Shown: positions 23,193 through 35,511, counted from the stretch's first letter. The stretch: DNA of 64,000 nt from Quercus robur (GCF_932294415.1 NC_065538.1:75307834-75371833); one strand, 5' to 3'. Numbers and translations are program-made. The notes: generated by a model from the letters alone, not told the origin.

Positions 23193-26100
23193 GAACTGTA
23201 AATCAAGCAAATATCATTAAGTTACGAGACTCTTAACATTCTTGTATATTTTTGTTTTACAATAACTTTGTTTATTTACTTATTTTGATTTGGTATAACT
23301 TTTTTCTTTATTGGTTTTTTTCTTAAAAAATAACTTGGATAAAAGTGGGATTACACTTCAAAAAAGTGAGGCTTTATAAATGACACAAACTAAATCTGTA
23401 TATAAAAGGAGCTGATGCTTTAAAGCAACAGTAAAAACCTATACTAGTTTTTGGTTTGTTCAACCTGCATTTTTGGCCTCTTCTTTTCTTTTCTTTTCTT
23501 TTTTTTCTTTTTTTTTGGGGGGAGTGTAACATGGTTGTTGAACTCTTTATATTTTTTAATATTTTTATTTACATAAGTAAAACTTAGTTGCTTATTGTTG
23601 GAAGATGATGACTTTTGTTATCATTATTAGAAATTTTTAGTGATTGGATATTGCCTTTAACAAATAGATATCAAAATTCTTATACGAATGAGATTAATTT
23701 TGTATGACATACATTTTTTATGTATATAGTTTCATACTTCTTCATATAAAAATTCTATCTTAATTTTCTCACTCAAGAGGTAGCACATGCCTTGCACGTG
23801 CCACCTAAACTATATATATAAAAAGAGCCAATTGAGTATATATAGCTACAATAATTTTGATTTGTTCAATGTTCTCAATTAAACCCCAATGAAAGCTTAT
23901 GATTCTTAAAATATTCCATTGTGTATTATCTAAAATACTCCACTAAATTTTAACTTTTCAAAAATTTTCTTCACGTATTTTGAGTTTAAGATGATAGTAA
24001 TGTTTAGAAAGTTGGAATGATAATATAAGATATTGTATTTGCTACCTAGAGAACATTAATTATCTAGGTTTAGATCTTCGAAACTTATAATTTATTTAAT
24101 GGAAAAGTTGATGACACATGTCTTTTGTTTTGTTTTTGTTTTTCTTTTTATGCCTAAAATGGATCTTCATTAAAACCTAATTAAGCTAAAAATTACACTT
24201 AGACTCATGTAGAATGATAAAAAAGAAAGTATGAATGACAAAATTTTCATTGTATCTGGTTGAAGGTATTTGGTGAAGAGTTTCAATTATAGCATATGAC
24301 ATCATTTATTGCGAAAATTTAAATATATGACAAGGTTTTAGCAAAACTCAGTTGAAGAAAACGACATTTTCACTGTTAAGTAGGTGGACAGGTGTTTTAA
24401 TTTTAAAATGGATATCTAAGATACTGTATCTAAGTTTCGCCCTTATTGGAAAATGATGATGTTCGTTATCATTCTTAGAAATTTTTAATGAGTGGATATT
24501 GCTTTCAGCAAATAGGTATCAAAATTTTTATATGAATGAGATTAACTTTGTATGACATATATAATTTTTATGTATATAGTTTCATACTTCTTCAAATAAA
24601 AATTTTATTTTAATTTTCTCACTCAAAAAGTATCACATACCTTGCACGTGCCATCCACACTAGTAAAATAAAAATAAGATAAGCCAAACACTAAAAATTA
24701 TTTATTTTGGTTTAGTTTATTCAGCCTACTAGATAGTGTAAGTGAGTAGGCATCCATGTCACCAGAGGAATGCCTCATATTTCTTGTAAATTAGTCACTA
24801 GTATTTGAAGAAAGGATATTCCATGTAATTTTTTTAATTTTTTATTCTTTTTGTTTTGGGAAAAGTGGTTACTTTTAAAAATAGAAAAATAACAAAAATA
24901 AATAAAAAGAGCAAGTTATGGTCCATCGCATTTTGCTGGTCATGATGTGTGTCACATTGGCATTATTTGGCCACAACATGACAACAAACTTGAATTTTGA
25001 GAATTTCACAATTAAATTAATAACAAAAAAGACAAACTAAAATTAGGGCACCACACAATCATTCTTACCGGCAATATATTATTATCATAGTCCTTGACCA
25101 TATGGACAAAATATCAATTTTTATGTGTACAAACAGATTAATGTATGTCATCACATTTGACATATTGATGTAGATAGTAATAATTGTGTACAAAGACCAT
25201 ACCCTTCATCATTAACACAGTTTTTGGCTTAGTCTAGGCACTCACTCAGATTATTTTATGTCATCATATTTGACATATTGATATTTGACATGAAAGTATC
25301 TTCATATAAGATGGAGTACTTGCTTCGGAGATGCTTATACCAATTTCGCTCAAGCTTAGTAGAAAATATGCATATGTAGAAGTGGATCATGTATGTTTCC
25401 TTATAACATTTGATGTTAAACAGGTGATAAGTTTACTTTTCATGTCTTTTATTATGTTGTGAATATCTGTTAATTATTTTTATGGAAATAAATATCATGG
25501 TAGAAACAAGTAGTGTATCTTTATTTCATCTAATAAAAATTCATTTATTTTGAGCTAGAATTATTGATTTTTATTTATTTTTTAACTCGATGTTACATTG
25601 AACAAAGTGAAGATATTTAACATTTGCTAACTATCTAGTACATTAGACAAGATAGCAACTAGTTTCGTGTAACAAATTAGTCACTACTCTTCAATATATA
25701 TTAGTCACTATTCACTAGTATTTGAAGAAAGGATATTCCATGTAATTTTTTTTTTTAATTCTTTTTGTTTTGGAAAAGTGGTTACTTTTTAAAATAGAAA
25801 AATAACAAAAATAAATGTGTGTCACATTAGAATTTTTTTGGCCACTACAAAATTGAATTTTTAGAATTGCACAATTAAATTAATAACAGAACGAAAAGAC
25901 AAACTAAAATTAGAGCACAACAAAATCATACTGGCTATATATTATTGTCATAGTCCTTTGACATATTGATGTAGATTGTAATAATTATAAACAAAGACTG
26001 TAACCTTTATCATTAACACGGTTTTTGGTTAGTCTTGGCACTTACTCATGATTTTGATCCAAAGTTTAGGCAGCAGGGAAAAAGGGAAAGGGGGAATGAT

Positions 26101-26529
26101 AAAGATATTTAAAATGAAATGTTAAAATTTTTTAAAAAAATTCAAATGAATTGTTAATACAATTTAGTTTAAAAATTGTTAGTAAAATATATTCCAAAAT
26201 GATTTTTTTTTTTTTTTTAAATTGAAGTTGGAGGGATCAATTTGTTTTTAAACCAAAGCTCAGGAGATATTTTTGCATTTTTTGCTTGATTTAAAAAAAA
26301 AAAAAAGGTGAATCTGTATGAGGACATGCAATTGCCAATATGTGCAATAGAAAATCTGCCTACATGTAATTTCAAGAATTTAAGAGCAGCTGGAACTTCA
26401 AAACTATTTCCAGGGAGATCACATATAAAGTATTCAATCCCAAGGAGGAAAAAAAAAAAACTCTGATGGTAGAAATATCAGTAAACCACTGGCATGGAAA
26501 ATCAGAAAGAATAGAATTCATTCCAATAT
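23193..26529. repeat. Old direct repeats in AT-rich intergenic DNA
   Basis: About 210 bp at 23593-23806 recurs at 24448-24652, both ending in CCTTGCACGTGCC. A second pair covers about 24790-25250 and 25705-26050. Both pairs are in direct orientation and clearly diverged. No gene was found. Confidence 0.65.
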
Positions 26530-26972
26530 TAAGAGCTCAGATCATCTGAAACCCCCCTTAGTATGATGTTTAAGAAGAAATTTTTACATCATTTTTTGGA
26601 TAAACCAGCAAACTCCTTTTTCCCCTCTTCTTCTCAAAACAAGGGTAGAAGAGTTTGAGTACTCTCTGTGATCTCCAAGAAGAAATCCCTGATAAGTGCA
26701 TACCTAAGTGACCCAATAGAGCTAGATGCCATCCTTTGGCAATATGAGTCCCACAAAATTCAACCGCAAGCACAGAGCAAAGAGATTGTGTACATTGACT
26801 ACTCATCCACCTGCTGCAACGGTAAATCAGCACATTCTTCACTGAACTGTCTAGGTGTCTTGAAAGCACAAATTTATATTGGAAGAATGAAGCCTTACAT
26901 TAAGGAGGTGATTGTATAGGCAGCTTGCCATGCTAAAATGTGTGATTCGAAGCTCACTTTGCCATTCCGAAC
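26530..26972 (-). other. 3' flank, probable 3' UTR of the PPR gene
   Basis: Directly downstream of the PPR stop codon. It contains overlapping open frames of 83-99 codons on both strands with no recognisable domains. Probably 3' untranslated sequence, though a downstream exon is possible. Confidence 0.35.
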
Positions 26973-28934
26973 TCAAGTTTCCGCATTGTCTTCTTGAAGA
27001 AGTGGGCTAACAATGGCCCTATATGTTGGTCTATCAGGGATCGCTCCCTTAAGCACCATCTCATCATGTAATTCAATCACCTCCTCTGGAGTGCAATTCT
27101 TGCTGAAATGGGTAATAAGTGTTGTGTATGATATGGAATCAGGAACAACGCCATGATGAGCCATCATCTTCATAAGGTCTTTTGCCTGTTGAAAACACCC
27201 AAACTTGCACAAGAAGTTGATTAATGTATTATAAGTGACTCTGTTCTCTAAAATCCCCAACTTTCTCATTTCTGAAAACAAAGCAAAAGCCGCTTCAATC
27301 TTCCCACTGAGGCAATAGCCATTAATCAGAGTATTATAAGTTATCACATCAAATAAACCCATGCTCTGTAAAACATTTGTCAAGAGTTTTGCAACATCCA
27401 TCGCTGCCTCTTTGCATAAACCATTTATAACAGAATTATATATAACCAAGTTGGGATTTTCTTCCGCCTTTATCATTCGGTCGTAAATCTGTACTGCATG
27501 CTCTACATTGCCTTCCTTGCAGTACCCATCAATCAAACTACCGTATGTAACAAGGTCAGGAATTAAACCATGAACAAACATACTGCCTAACAGTTGCTTG
27601 GCTCCTGCCATATTTTTGCTTCGGCACATATAATTTATGAGAATATTGTGAGAAAAAGCATCTTCAAGGAGGTTCTTTCCTATTACCTGGTTATTCAGTC
27701 TAAGAGCTTCAGTCACATATCCATTTCTGCAAAGCCCCTTCGTGAGGATCGAGTAGGTGAATTGATCAGGGCATATATGCTTATCAATCATGTCAGACAA
27801 TAGCAAAGAAGCTCCCTCCATATCTTCTACCTTGTAAAGCCAATGGATAACTGTATTGTAAACAACAGTATTAGGAATTAAGCCCCTTTCCACCATTTCA
27901 TTACACAACTTAAAAGCCTCCTCCAAACTCCCTCCTCTTGCATGCCCATCTATCAAAGTCCCATAGGTCCTTTCATTGGACTCAATACCCACCTTAGTCA
28001 TTTCAATACGCACTTCTTCTGCCAATGCTATGTTCCCGATCTTACAAAACCCATTAATGATACAATTATAAGTAACTGAATTGGGCCTTACACAACCCCC
28101 TGACATCACCCCCATCTTCCTTACAAGCTTCAAGGCAAGTTCCAAATTGCCCATCTTGCAAGCTCCATCTATGATCATGTTAAAAGTAACAACATTGGGC
28201 CAAATTTCATCCTTCAACATCCGGTAAAATACTGAGATTGCTTCTAGTAATCTACATTCCTTACAAAGAGCATAAACAATCAAATTGAAAGTATTTACAT
28301 TTTCACTATACCCATATGAAATCATTTCTTTATACACCTTCCGAAATCTATCAATCTCATTCAACTTCAAAAGGTGACCCAGAAAGTTATTCCAAGCGTG
28401 AATTGTAACCCAAAAACCGTCCATTCTCAACTCTTTGATCACTTCATAAGCACCATCGGTGGCCCCAAACTGAGTACAGGTCCTTACCAATGCATCAAAC
28501 ACCGCCGGACTTGAATCATCTCCTTCATAACTATTAATCAACCCTTCCAAAACATCGAATGGAGCCAATCCTCTTACACACATTAAGTTCCCCATATGAG
28601 CTAAGGCCTCATCGAACCTCCTCAATTTTACCAACAAATGAATTACAGCACAACAAGATTCCAACGAGTACGAAAAATTCTTCTTTCCAATCCAATTGCA
28701 GAACTCCAAAGCTAACTGTGGCGAGTTCCAAAACTCGCCAACCACACGACATACTAATGAGTCGGTGATACTCAGAGACATTTGCTCCAAAAGTTTCCAT
28801 CTCCTCTGCTTTAAATTAACACAAATTGCTCTAAAAACAATGTCCTCAGTACTCGGATTTGAGAACTGCTTACCAACGTGAAAACCTCGGCATATAAAAG
28901 TACTTCTTTTCCTTAAACAAAAGCTTAAAAACAT
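26973..28934 (-). CDS. P-type PPR protein, probably mitochondrial
   Basis: A 653-codon intact, intronless frame. The N-terminus (residues 1-25) is basic and hydrophobic without acidic residues, like a mitochondrial presequence. From about residue 143 to the end there are about 14 tandem 35-residue helical repeats with P-class signatures such as VVTFNMIIDGACKMGNLELA (near 248), VTYNCIINGFCKIGN (near 287) and VTYGSLIDGYCKEGN (near 462). There are no E, DYW or SMR extensions, so a role in organelle RNA stability, splicing or translation is more likely than C-to-U editing. From memory it resembles Arabidopsis At1g11710, which would fit the length. A splice-acceptor-like TTGTTGCAG about 40 bp upstream of the ATG suggests an intron in the 5' UTR. 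Confidence 0.93.
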   Translation of the reverse strand: MFLSFCLRKRSTFICRGFHVGKQFSNPSTEDIVFRAICVNLKQRRWKLLEQMSLSITDSLVCRVVGEFWNSPQLALEFCNWIGKKNFSYSLESCCAVIHLLVKLRRFDEALAHMGNLMCVRGLAPFDVLEGLINSYEGDDSSPAVFDALVRTCTQFGATDGAYEVIKELRMDGFWVTIHAWNNFLGHLLKLNEIDRFRKVYKEMISYGYSENVNTFNLIVYALCKECRLLEAISVFYRMLKDEIWPNVVTFNMIIDGACKMGNLELALKLVRKMGVMSGGCVRPNSVTYNCIINGFCKIGNIALAEEVRIEMTKVGIESNERTYGTLIDGHARGGSLEEAFKLCNEMVERGLIPNTVVYNTVIHWLYKVEDMEGASLLLSDMIDKHICPDQFTYSILTKGLCRNGYVTEALRLNNQVIGKNLLEDAFSHNILINYMCRSKNMAGAKQLLGSMFVHGLIPDLVTYGSLIDGYCKEGNVEHAVQIYDRMIKAEENPNLVIYNSVINGLCKEAAMDVAKLLTNVLQSMGLFDVITYNTLINGYCLSGKIEAAFALFSEMRKLGILENRVTYNTLINFLCKFGCFQQAKDLMKMMAHHGVVPDSISYTTLITHFSKNCTPEEVIELHDEMVLKGAIPDRPTYRAIVSPLLQEDNAET

Positions 28935-29345
28935 AGAATGTCTAAAACCCAGTGCATCAAATGGCCTAAAATCTGCAACAATAACAAAAGTAAAGGAAAA
29001 ACCAAATTAGTGTAGCTGATAATCCCATATCTTTTTCTATTTGGAATTATGGGTAATCCCCAAAAGATGGGTTTGCTCAAAAACATAGGATGGTGAAACC
29101 CCAGGTCATCAAATGGCTTAGTTTCTGCAATATATAGTCAAAGTAAAGGAAAACCAAAAAAGGTATAGCTAACAAAGTTTATATCTTTTTTGATTTGGGA
29201 TTATGACCCACACCCAAAAAATGGGTTGGCTTAAAAACATAGAACGGTTAAACACCAAGTCATTAAATGGCTTAATTTCTGCAATATATAGTCATAGTAA
29301 AGGTAACCCACATAAGTGCAGCTAAGAAAGTTTATATCTTTTGAT
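28923..29345 (-). repeat. Tandem triplication of the PPR start region
   Basis: Three units of about 153 bp begin at 28923, 29075 and 29229 (the last is partial). Each contains, on the minus strand, an acceptor-like TGCAG, a CCATTTGATG-like stretch, and an ATG in the same context as the PPR start (TATGTTTTT). Only the unit at 28923 leads into the PPR frame. The upstream copies open short dead-end frames. Confidence 0.85.
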
Positions 29346-29349
29346 CAGC

Positions 29350-29703
29350 TATGCTATATTCATCTTCCAATACAATGATTTCGCTAGTATCCATCATCTA
29401 TAGTTCAATATTCAGAATCAAATCAGAAAAAAGGAAAATATTTTTTAAAAAAAGTATTCCAACATTCAGGGCCCATTAAAGAATTCTCTCAATGAATTAC
29501 TTACAAACACTAGAGTTGTGTTTTAGAATGTCTAAATCTAGAATCCTATATTTTTACTTGCCCTCAGTTACTTATATTTTTGAAAATCAAGTCAATATGA
29601 ACAAGAACAAATTTTGTTTTATAGATGAATCAAAGATAAATTCAATACTAAAGAAAAAGGAATACAATTCCTACAACCCGGCTAAATTTAGCATCACAAA
29701 AAC
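29350..29703. other. AT-rich gap between the PPR 5' region and the hAT element
   Basis: A 104-codon open frame crosses into the hAT end and has no recognisable domain. Nothing else is supported. Confidence 0.4.
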
Positions 29704-30295
29704 AACACCAACACGGCCGGCCCTTCCCTTAGGCGAGTTAGGCAATTGCCTAAGGCCCCCAAGTCCCAAAATTTTAGAAAAGAACCAACCGGGTAGTAGA
29801 AAATGAATTACAAAAATAATCTGGCACATCCTTTTAACCAAAAAAACAAAAATTTTTGGTAAATCCTATTAAACATTGGTTCTAAACAAAATCATTGACC
29901 AGATAAACTACAAATCCGGTCTAAGAGATTACCCACAAAACAATCACAAATCAAAACCCTAAAAATTTTACCTTTCTCTCTAGTCTCTGCTCTCCGCCTC
30001 TCTCTAGTCTCCAGTCTCCACTGTTCAGTCTGGTCTCATCTGCCTCAGCCTCTCTCTGATTCTCTGCTCTCCGCCTCTCTCAAGTCTCAACTGCTCACCT
30101 CACCGTATCAGGTTCTGAGGTTCAGGAAGGAATCAGGTATAAAATTATAAATATTTGGGCTTTTATTTGTTAAGAACTTAAGATAACTTTGTTTATTTGG
30201 GCCCTCCCTGTCCCTGGCTGGTTTTGTAACTTTGTTTATCACTTATCAGTGGCTGCCTGGACCCTCCCTGGACTGGGCGTTAAGCTTGGGCCTTC

Positions 30296-30300
<5 letters not shown>

Positions 30301-30332
<32 letters not shown>

Positions 30333-30590
30333 GAATGAAGCTTGCTACCATTATTCTTCAAAATTGGCTAAATCAGCCTGCACAATATGGTGAATGTCTG
30401 GTGGTATATCTTCCATCCAGACAGTTAGATTTGGCTCACTCAGATCTCTTCTTGCCAATGTGTGTGCTACATTATTCCCTTGACGGTATACATGAGAATA
30501 TCTAACAAATTGAAGAGCATTTGACAAACATTTAACATCCGAGAGAATATGCCCATGTAGAGCTAGGGACAAATTTGTTATAGATAGGAT
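30301..30590 (-). mobile_element. 5'-truncated L1-type LINE tail
   Basis: The poly-T at 30301-30329 is the poly-A tail. Upstream on the minus strand, about 73 codons read as the end of the LINE RNase H domain (HVYRQGNNVAHTLAR ... VWMEDIPP ... ADLANFEE). The equivalent end is found in the full-length LINE at 51150-51395. It is inserted in the hAT element; a target duplication was not resolved. Confidence 0.85.
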
Positions 30591-30879
30591 TTGTTTTGTG
30601 TTTTTTTTTTTTTTTTTTTTTTTTTGGGTGGGTCTTATTAATAAGTCTTGTGTTAGTGTTATGGCTGTGCTTAAATTTTTGTTATGCTTGTGCTTAATTT
30701 TTTTTTTTTTTAATTTATGCAGGTTGAGATTACTAAAAACTTGTTATTGTTCACTGAAACTACAATAATACTTTTTATATAAATCAAGTTCTATTTATCA
30801 TTTGCTCTACACTTGAAAGTTATTTTTTATTTTAGTCTTTATAAATATATTGTTTGATTAGAAATGTTTACTATAAAAT

Positions 30880-31152
30880 ATGCATCTGGATATGAAAAAC
30901 TTAAAAAAAGAAAAATTAATTGAGTCTAAAAAATGATCAATGGATAAATTTGTTATTAGTAATAAACAAAATTTAACACAAAATTTAGATGAAAATATCA
31001 CAAATGAGCAAGAAATTCACCAAAATAATTTAGAAGAAAACGATGTTCAATTTTGCAATACAACAAATCTTGATAATGAATTTCAAAATAATTTAGAAAA
31101 AAATGAAAATAATGATGAAAAATATAATATAAAAATATTAAATAAACATTAA
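30880..31152 (+). pseudogene. hAT transposase N-terminus (TTF-zinc-finger type), decayed
   Basis: One frame reads SGYEKLKKRKIN, then stops, then MDKFVISNKQN, the usual N-terminal pattern of plant hAT transposases that carry a TTF-type zinc finger. This is followed by an Asn/Glu-rich low-complexity stretch ending at 31152. Zinc finger, catalytic core and dimerisation domains are missing. The family assignment rests on remembered motif order, so it is moderately secure. Confidence 0.65.
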
Positions 31153-31417
31153 TTTAATTAATATATAAGTATAAAAAGAGCCCCATTTTTAGTTCTCGCT
31201 TTAAGCCCCAAAATGTCTAAGGTCATTCCTGTTTCCTTCTCATCCTCTCTCTGCCTCAACCCACGTCACACTGTGCTCCATGGCTGGCCACCAAGCTCTC
31301 CTTCTAAACCTTCATGATCGGAGTTTTTCAAGCTCATCACCTCCAACCACGCACCACTGCCGAAACCCAGCCAAAATCAAATCACGACCACCACTATGGC
31401 CAAAACCCAGCCAAAAT

Positions 31418-32178
31418 CAACACATACATAAACATACACATACACATACAAATACACATAAACATACATACACATACACATAAATATACATATACATAAA
31501 CATAAACACACATACACATAAACACGTACAAACTCACATAAACGTAAACATACACACACATAAACTTAAATATACACACACATAAAGGCTCAATTTAGCA
31601 CACCAAAGTAACTAACGAAATTATTTAAGGATTGATATTAGTTTGCAATTTTTTCGAGTCTATATGAGAGTTTAATTTTTCTCAGTCTGTATTTGTGTTT
31701 ATGTCTATGTATGTTTATGTTTATGTGTGTGTGTGTGTTTATGTGTATGTATGTTTATATTTGTTTGTTTTTGTTTATATTTGTTTATGCGTATTTATGT
31801 GTATGTATGTTTATATTTGTTTATTTGTTTTTGTGTATGTTTGTTTGTGTTTGTGTCCATGTATGTTTATGTGTATGTTGTTTATATTTATGTTTATAAA
31901 TATAAACATATATAAACATACACACATACATAAACATAAATGAACATAAATATAAACACACATGCACACACATAAACATACACATACACATACATACTCA
32001 TACACATACACATACACATACACATACATAAACATCCACACATACATAAACATAAATGAACATAAACATAAACACACATGCACATATACATAAACATAAA
32101 CATAAACATACACATACACATACATACACACACTCATACACATACACATACATAAACACACATACACATATACATACA
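31418..32178. repeat. Degenerate ACATAA/ACATAC microsatellite with inverted halves
   Basis: 31418-31590 and 31905-32178 are CA-rich (ACATAA, ACACAT). 31692-31900 is the TG-rich complement (TGTTTATGTGTATG). The two large halves meet near 31890-31910, making an imperfect palindrome of about 480 bp. All the long open frames across it on both strands are low-complexity artefacts. Confidence 0.85.
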
Positions 32179-32529
32179 TTTTTGGTTCTCGCCTTAGGCC
32201 CCAAAATGTTTAGGGCCGCCTCTGAACACCAATACCATAGTACAGGACAGCAAAACCCTCTTCTACACTACACAAACAGTGCATTAATAATCAAACAAAA
32301 CCAGCAAATCCAAAACTGACATTAATAATCAAATACAAATCTTTCTGGGAAAAAAAATTAATAGAAAAAAAAAAAAAAAAAAAAGTAAGTATTTCAAATA
32401 TAAGAATTCAACCACATTAATCTACAACACTCCAAATTTTACAAAAACTAAAAAAAAAAAAAAAAAAAATGAAGGGATAAAAGTTATCAATGAATAAAAC
32501 AAAAAGAAGTTTAGTATTACTGGAAGACC

Positions 32530-32730
32530 AACCTTTAAAAAAAAATACAGATGTCTATGTTCGTCTGTAAAAGGGTGGTAGTTTTGACCGGTGGAGCGGC
32601 GGAGCGAGGTACAAAAGGTGGCTTTGAGAGTCGGAGACTGGGTGGGCCGGCGGTGGAGGGAGAAGAGGGCTTGGGGTGACCGTTTGGAGCTGGGTTATTG
32701 GGTTACAAAGAAGTCGACGAAAGAGAGTGC
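32530..32730 (-). other. Possible 5' UTR exon/promoter (minus)
   Basis: A more GC-rich patch amid AT-rich DNA. On the minus strand it reads as a C-rich leader with a possible donor (AAAG/GTTGGTC) near 32536. It may be the first untranslated exon of the PPR gene, with the hAT element in its leader intron. This is an inference from position only; the 62-codon plus-strand frame here is not supported. Confidence 0.22.
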
Positions 32731-32779
32731 ACGTATTAGGTTTTTTTTTTTTTTTTTTTTTAATAGGTGGTATAATTAA

Positions 32780-33241
32780 GTACTTAAGTTAACTGGCAAA
32801 AGTCTTGTAGCAATTTTTTTATTTTTTTGAGCAACTAGCTAAAGAAAAATTCTAATACAAAAAAAATGGTATAATTTGTGTCACAATTATCCACATGAGA
32901 GAATATAGGTGGTGAAAAAAAAATTTGTAGATCTATGTGAATATAATAGACAGTCAATCACAGTCTGATACATAAGATAGTTGCAGCAAAAATTGTGCTA
33001 ATTTATATGGCACTAGAACTACTTGTAATAAAACTCTTATGGGATTCACCTATTAGTAAGACAAAGGTCTCATGCGCCCGACGCATGAAATACTTTCTTA
33101 GTTAATTAGGGTTTGTTGAGTTAAGTTTAGTTAAATAATCATATGCAGTGCACATGTTATTGTTACACATGTCAATTTTATTAGAGCAGCTTATAGCTTT
33201 ATACTAAAACCAATTTTGTAACTAAATTTTGTCTTATATAT

Positions 33242-33304
<63 letters not shown>

Positions 33305-34478
33305 CACGGACAAAAGTACTTTTCTTTTTGCTAGTTTTTGGATGACAAAATCGTTGTTTTGCTTTTTAAAAGGAAAAGTTTGGGCCTAAAACCCTAGTAT
33401 AGTGTACACCTTGGCTCAGTTGGCTGTCTTTTGGATGTGATGACTTAGAGGATTGAGCTCATATCTACTGGGTTGGTGGGCCTGTTGGGATGGCACTTTT
33501 GCCCCCAAAAAATCTCTCTCTCATGGATCATGATCTTGCTCAACATACAATAGACAATAGTTTTTTTTTTTTTTTGGCCTTATAGATACCATAATATTGA
33601 CCTTACCATAGTTTGTTCCATAATAATTGCTCTTTACCATCAAACAAAAACATCAATAGATTTTTTTTGGTATAAGTGATAAAAGATTTTACCAATTGAG
33701 TAAATTAGAACTCACGTACTAGATTAGGTTGAAAAGCTACTTGCAATTACCATCATCAGCTAACAAATGGCAAATTCATCCAAGCAGAGTTAGATACTGG
33801 CTTACTTTGTAATAATATCACCCTAACACTGCATTATGGGTGATTGAAGGCTGAAGCAAAAACGAGTGTTTTAACAAAAAGGGTATGAGTATGAAAAGGT
33901 GAAGCTTGAAAACAAATGGTCAAAGGCAAAAGTGCATCTCTAATATACCAAGACTTCACACAAGAAACTACAACCTGTAAGAACTGTTAAAAATTTCCAT
34001 GATGTTATGAACAATTTTTGCCATTTCGTGAAACTACATTATGTTAGCAAAAGTGGCCCCAAAATGAGAGATCAATGGAGGATATACAAGCAAAATATCT
34101 GTACACAAACCTAACTATCAAAACAAATTGACTGATAATGATTACATCAACCAATGGATTAACATAGTAACTGCCCATGTGAAAAGCATACCCAGAGCCC
34201 TCCACCCCAACTTCCCCAAATCACTCCTGCAATTTCTCATTCCATTCACGAAAATATTCACCAAATGGAGAGAGACCTTCATCATAGTCTTGTATGCAGA
34301 TGTATGAATCACCAGTCCCCTAGTTCAAGTTTTTGGGAAGATGAGGACTCCATGAAGATCAAACTTCCTCACCTTTCTACTTCCACTCTGACACCTCTTG
34401 GTTGTGAAAATTCGAGGAAATATAACCAACACTGACTAGTATTGATAGATCAACAATCAACCTAGTCTATCTCTACCA
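32780..34478. other. Intergenic DNA with SINE-like fragments
   Basis: No gene seen. 33405-33545 resembles a tRNA-derived SINE (TTGGCTCAGTTGGCTG as A box, then a B-box-like stretch and a CCCCC/CTCTCTCTC end). 33660-33720 is a minus-strand fragment of the SINE family at 5701-5859 (ACTCAATTGGTAAAA). A CA/TA microsatellite fills 33243-33306. Confidence 0.45.
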
Positions 34479-34889
34479 TCACCACTGCTAGTATGTGTTT
34501 TTGGGTTTTTAGGTCTTTACTCTTTCGGGTCTACGAGAAAAGAATTGGACCCAGTTAGACCCGATTTGACAATGGATCAAACCTAGACCCGAACAGACTT
34601 TAGTCAATCTCTCTCTCTAAATTGACTTACTTAGCAATCACAAATTTCTCACTCTTTCTTTGAGCCCACACTTTCTCTTGTAATTCCCTTTCTCTCTCTA
34701 CACACACATTCTCTCTAAAGTAGAAGTAGAAAAAACACCTACTTACTCAACAAGAAATCACAAATCACTTTCTTTGGTTGAAAATCATCGTGTCTCACTC
34801 TCAGATCCCTAGTGCCACCAAATAAGTTTAGACTCTCAAACCTTGATATGAATTGAAACCCAAAATTGAGTATTGTGAAATCAAAGAAA

Positions 34890-34998
34890 ATGGTGGAAGG
34901 CGAATCAAAGAAAATAGAGCGAGCCAAGAGAGGAACCAAAGTTGGAATGGACGAGGATCCAATAAAAGAAGGTCTCTTTGATTTCAGATTTATTGCTG
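34890..34998 (+). pseudogene. First-exon fragment, array copy 1
   Basis: ATG start, then MVEGESKKIERAKRG and an acidic stretch. The donor is GGATGT instead of GTATGT, so splicing should fail. I do not recognise the parent gene. An apparent upstream extension (SIVKSKK) would need a TTG start and is probably leader. Confidence 0.6.
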
Positions 34999-35391
34999 GG
35001 ATGTGTTTTAGGGTTTTTACCTTTCTAGGACTACAAGAAAAGAATTGGACCCGGTCAGACCCGATTTGATAGCCGGTCAAACCCAAACTCGAATTTAGTT
35101 GATCTATCTCTCTCTAATAGAAAAACCGACTTACTTAGCAATCCCAAATTTGCCATTCTTTTTTTGAGCCCACACTCTCTTTCAGAATTCCCTTTATCTC
35201 TCTACACATACTCCCTAAAGTAGAAATTGAAAAAACACCTACTTACTCAGCAAGAAATCACAGCTCACTTTCTTTGGCTGAAAATCATCATGTGTCTGAC
35301 TCTCAAATCCCTAGTGCCGCCAAATAAGTCTAGACTCTTAAACTTTGATTTGAATTGAAACCCAAAATTGAGTATTGTGAAATCAAAGGAA

Positions 35392-35511
35392 ATGGTGGAA
35401 GGCGATTCGAAGAAAACAGAGCGAGCCAAGAGAGGAACCAATGATGGAATGGACGAGGAGCCAATAGAAGAAGGTTTCTTTGATTCGTCTTTGATTTCAG
35501 ATCCACTGCTG
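35392..35511 (+). pseudogene. First-exon fragment, array copy 2
   Basis: About 40 codons beginning MVEGDSKKTERAKRG and ending at SDPLL, with an intact donor GTATGTG at 35512. The peptide is hydrophilic: basic first, then acidic (MDEEPIEEG). Without the donor the frame runs on to 35742 through intron sequence. Confidence 0.6.

Larger units (their letters stand above)
29712..32224 (+). mobile_element. Composite hAT element, 2.5 kb
   Basis: Exact 8-bp direct repeats AACACCAA flank it at 29704-29711 and 32225-32232. The ends are CACGGCCGGCCCTT and the complement of AGGGCCGCCTCTG, an imperfect inverted repeat. The subterminal region TTAGGCGAG / TTCTCGCCTTAGGCCCC is also inverted. A second, internal right-end-like sequence (about 31187-31235) indicates a composite or rearranged element. 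It contains a decayed transposase N-terminus, a CT-rich leader (29970-30110), a LINE tail and a long microsatellite. It lies upstream of the PPR gene. Confidence 0.85.

Noticed and set aside
31377..32319. Many long overlapping open frames on both strands
   Set aside because: They are translations of a CA/TG microsatellite (Tyr/Val/Cys/Met or His/Thr/Ile runs).
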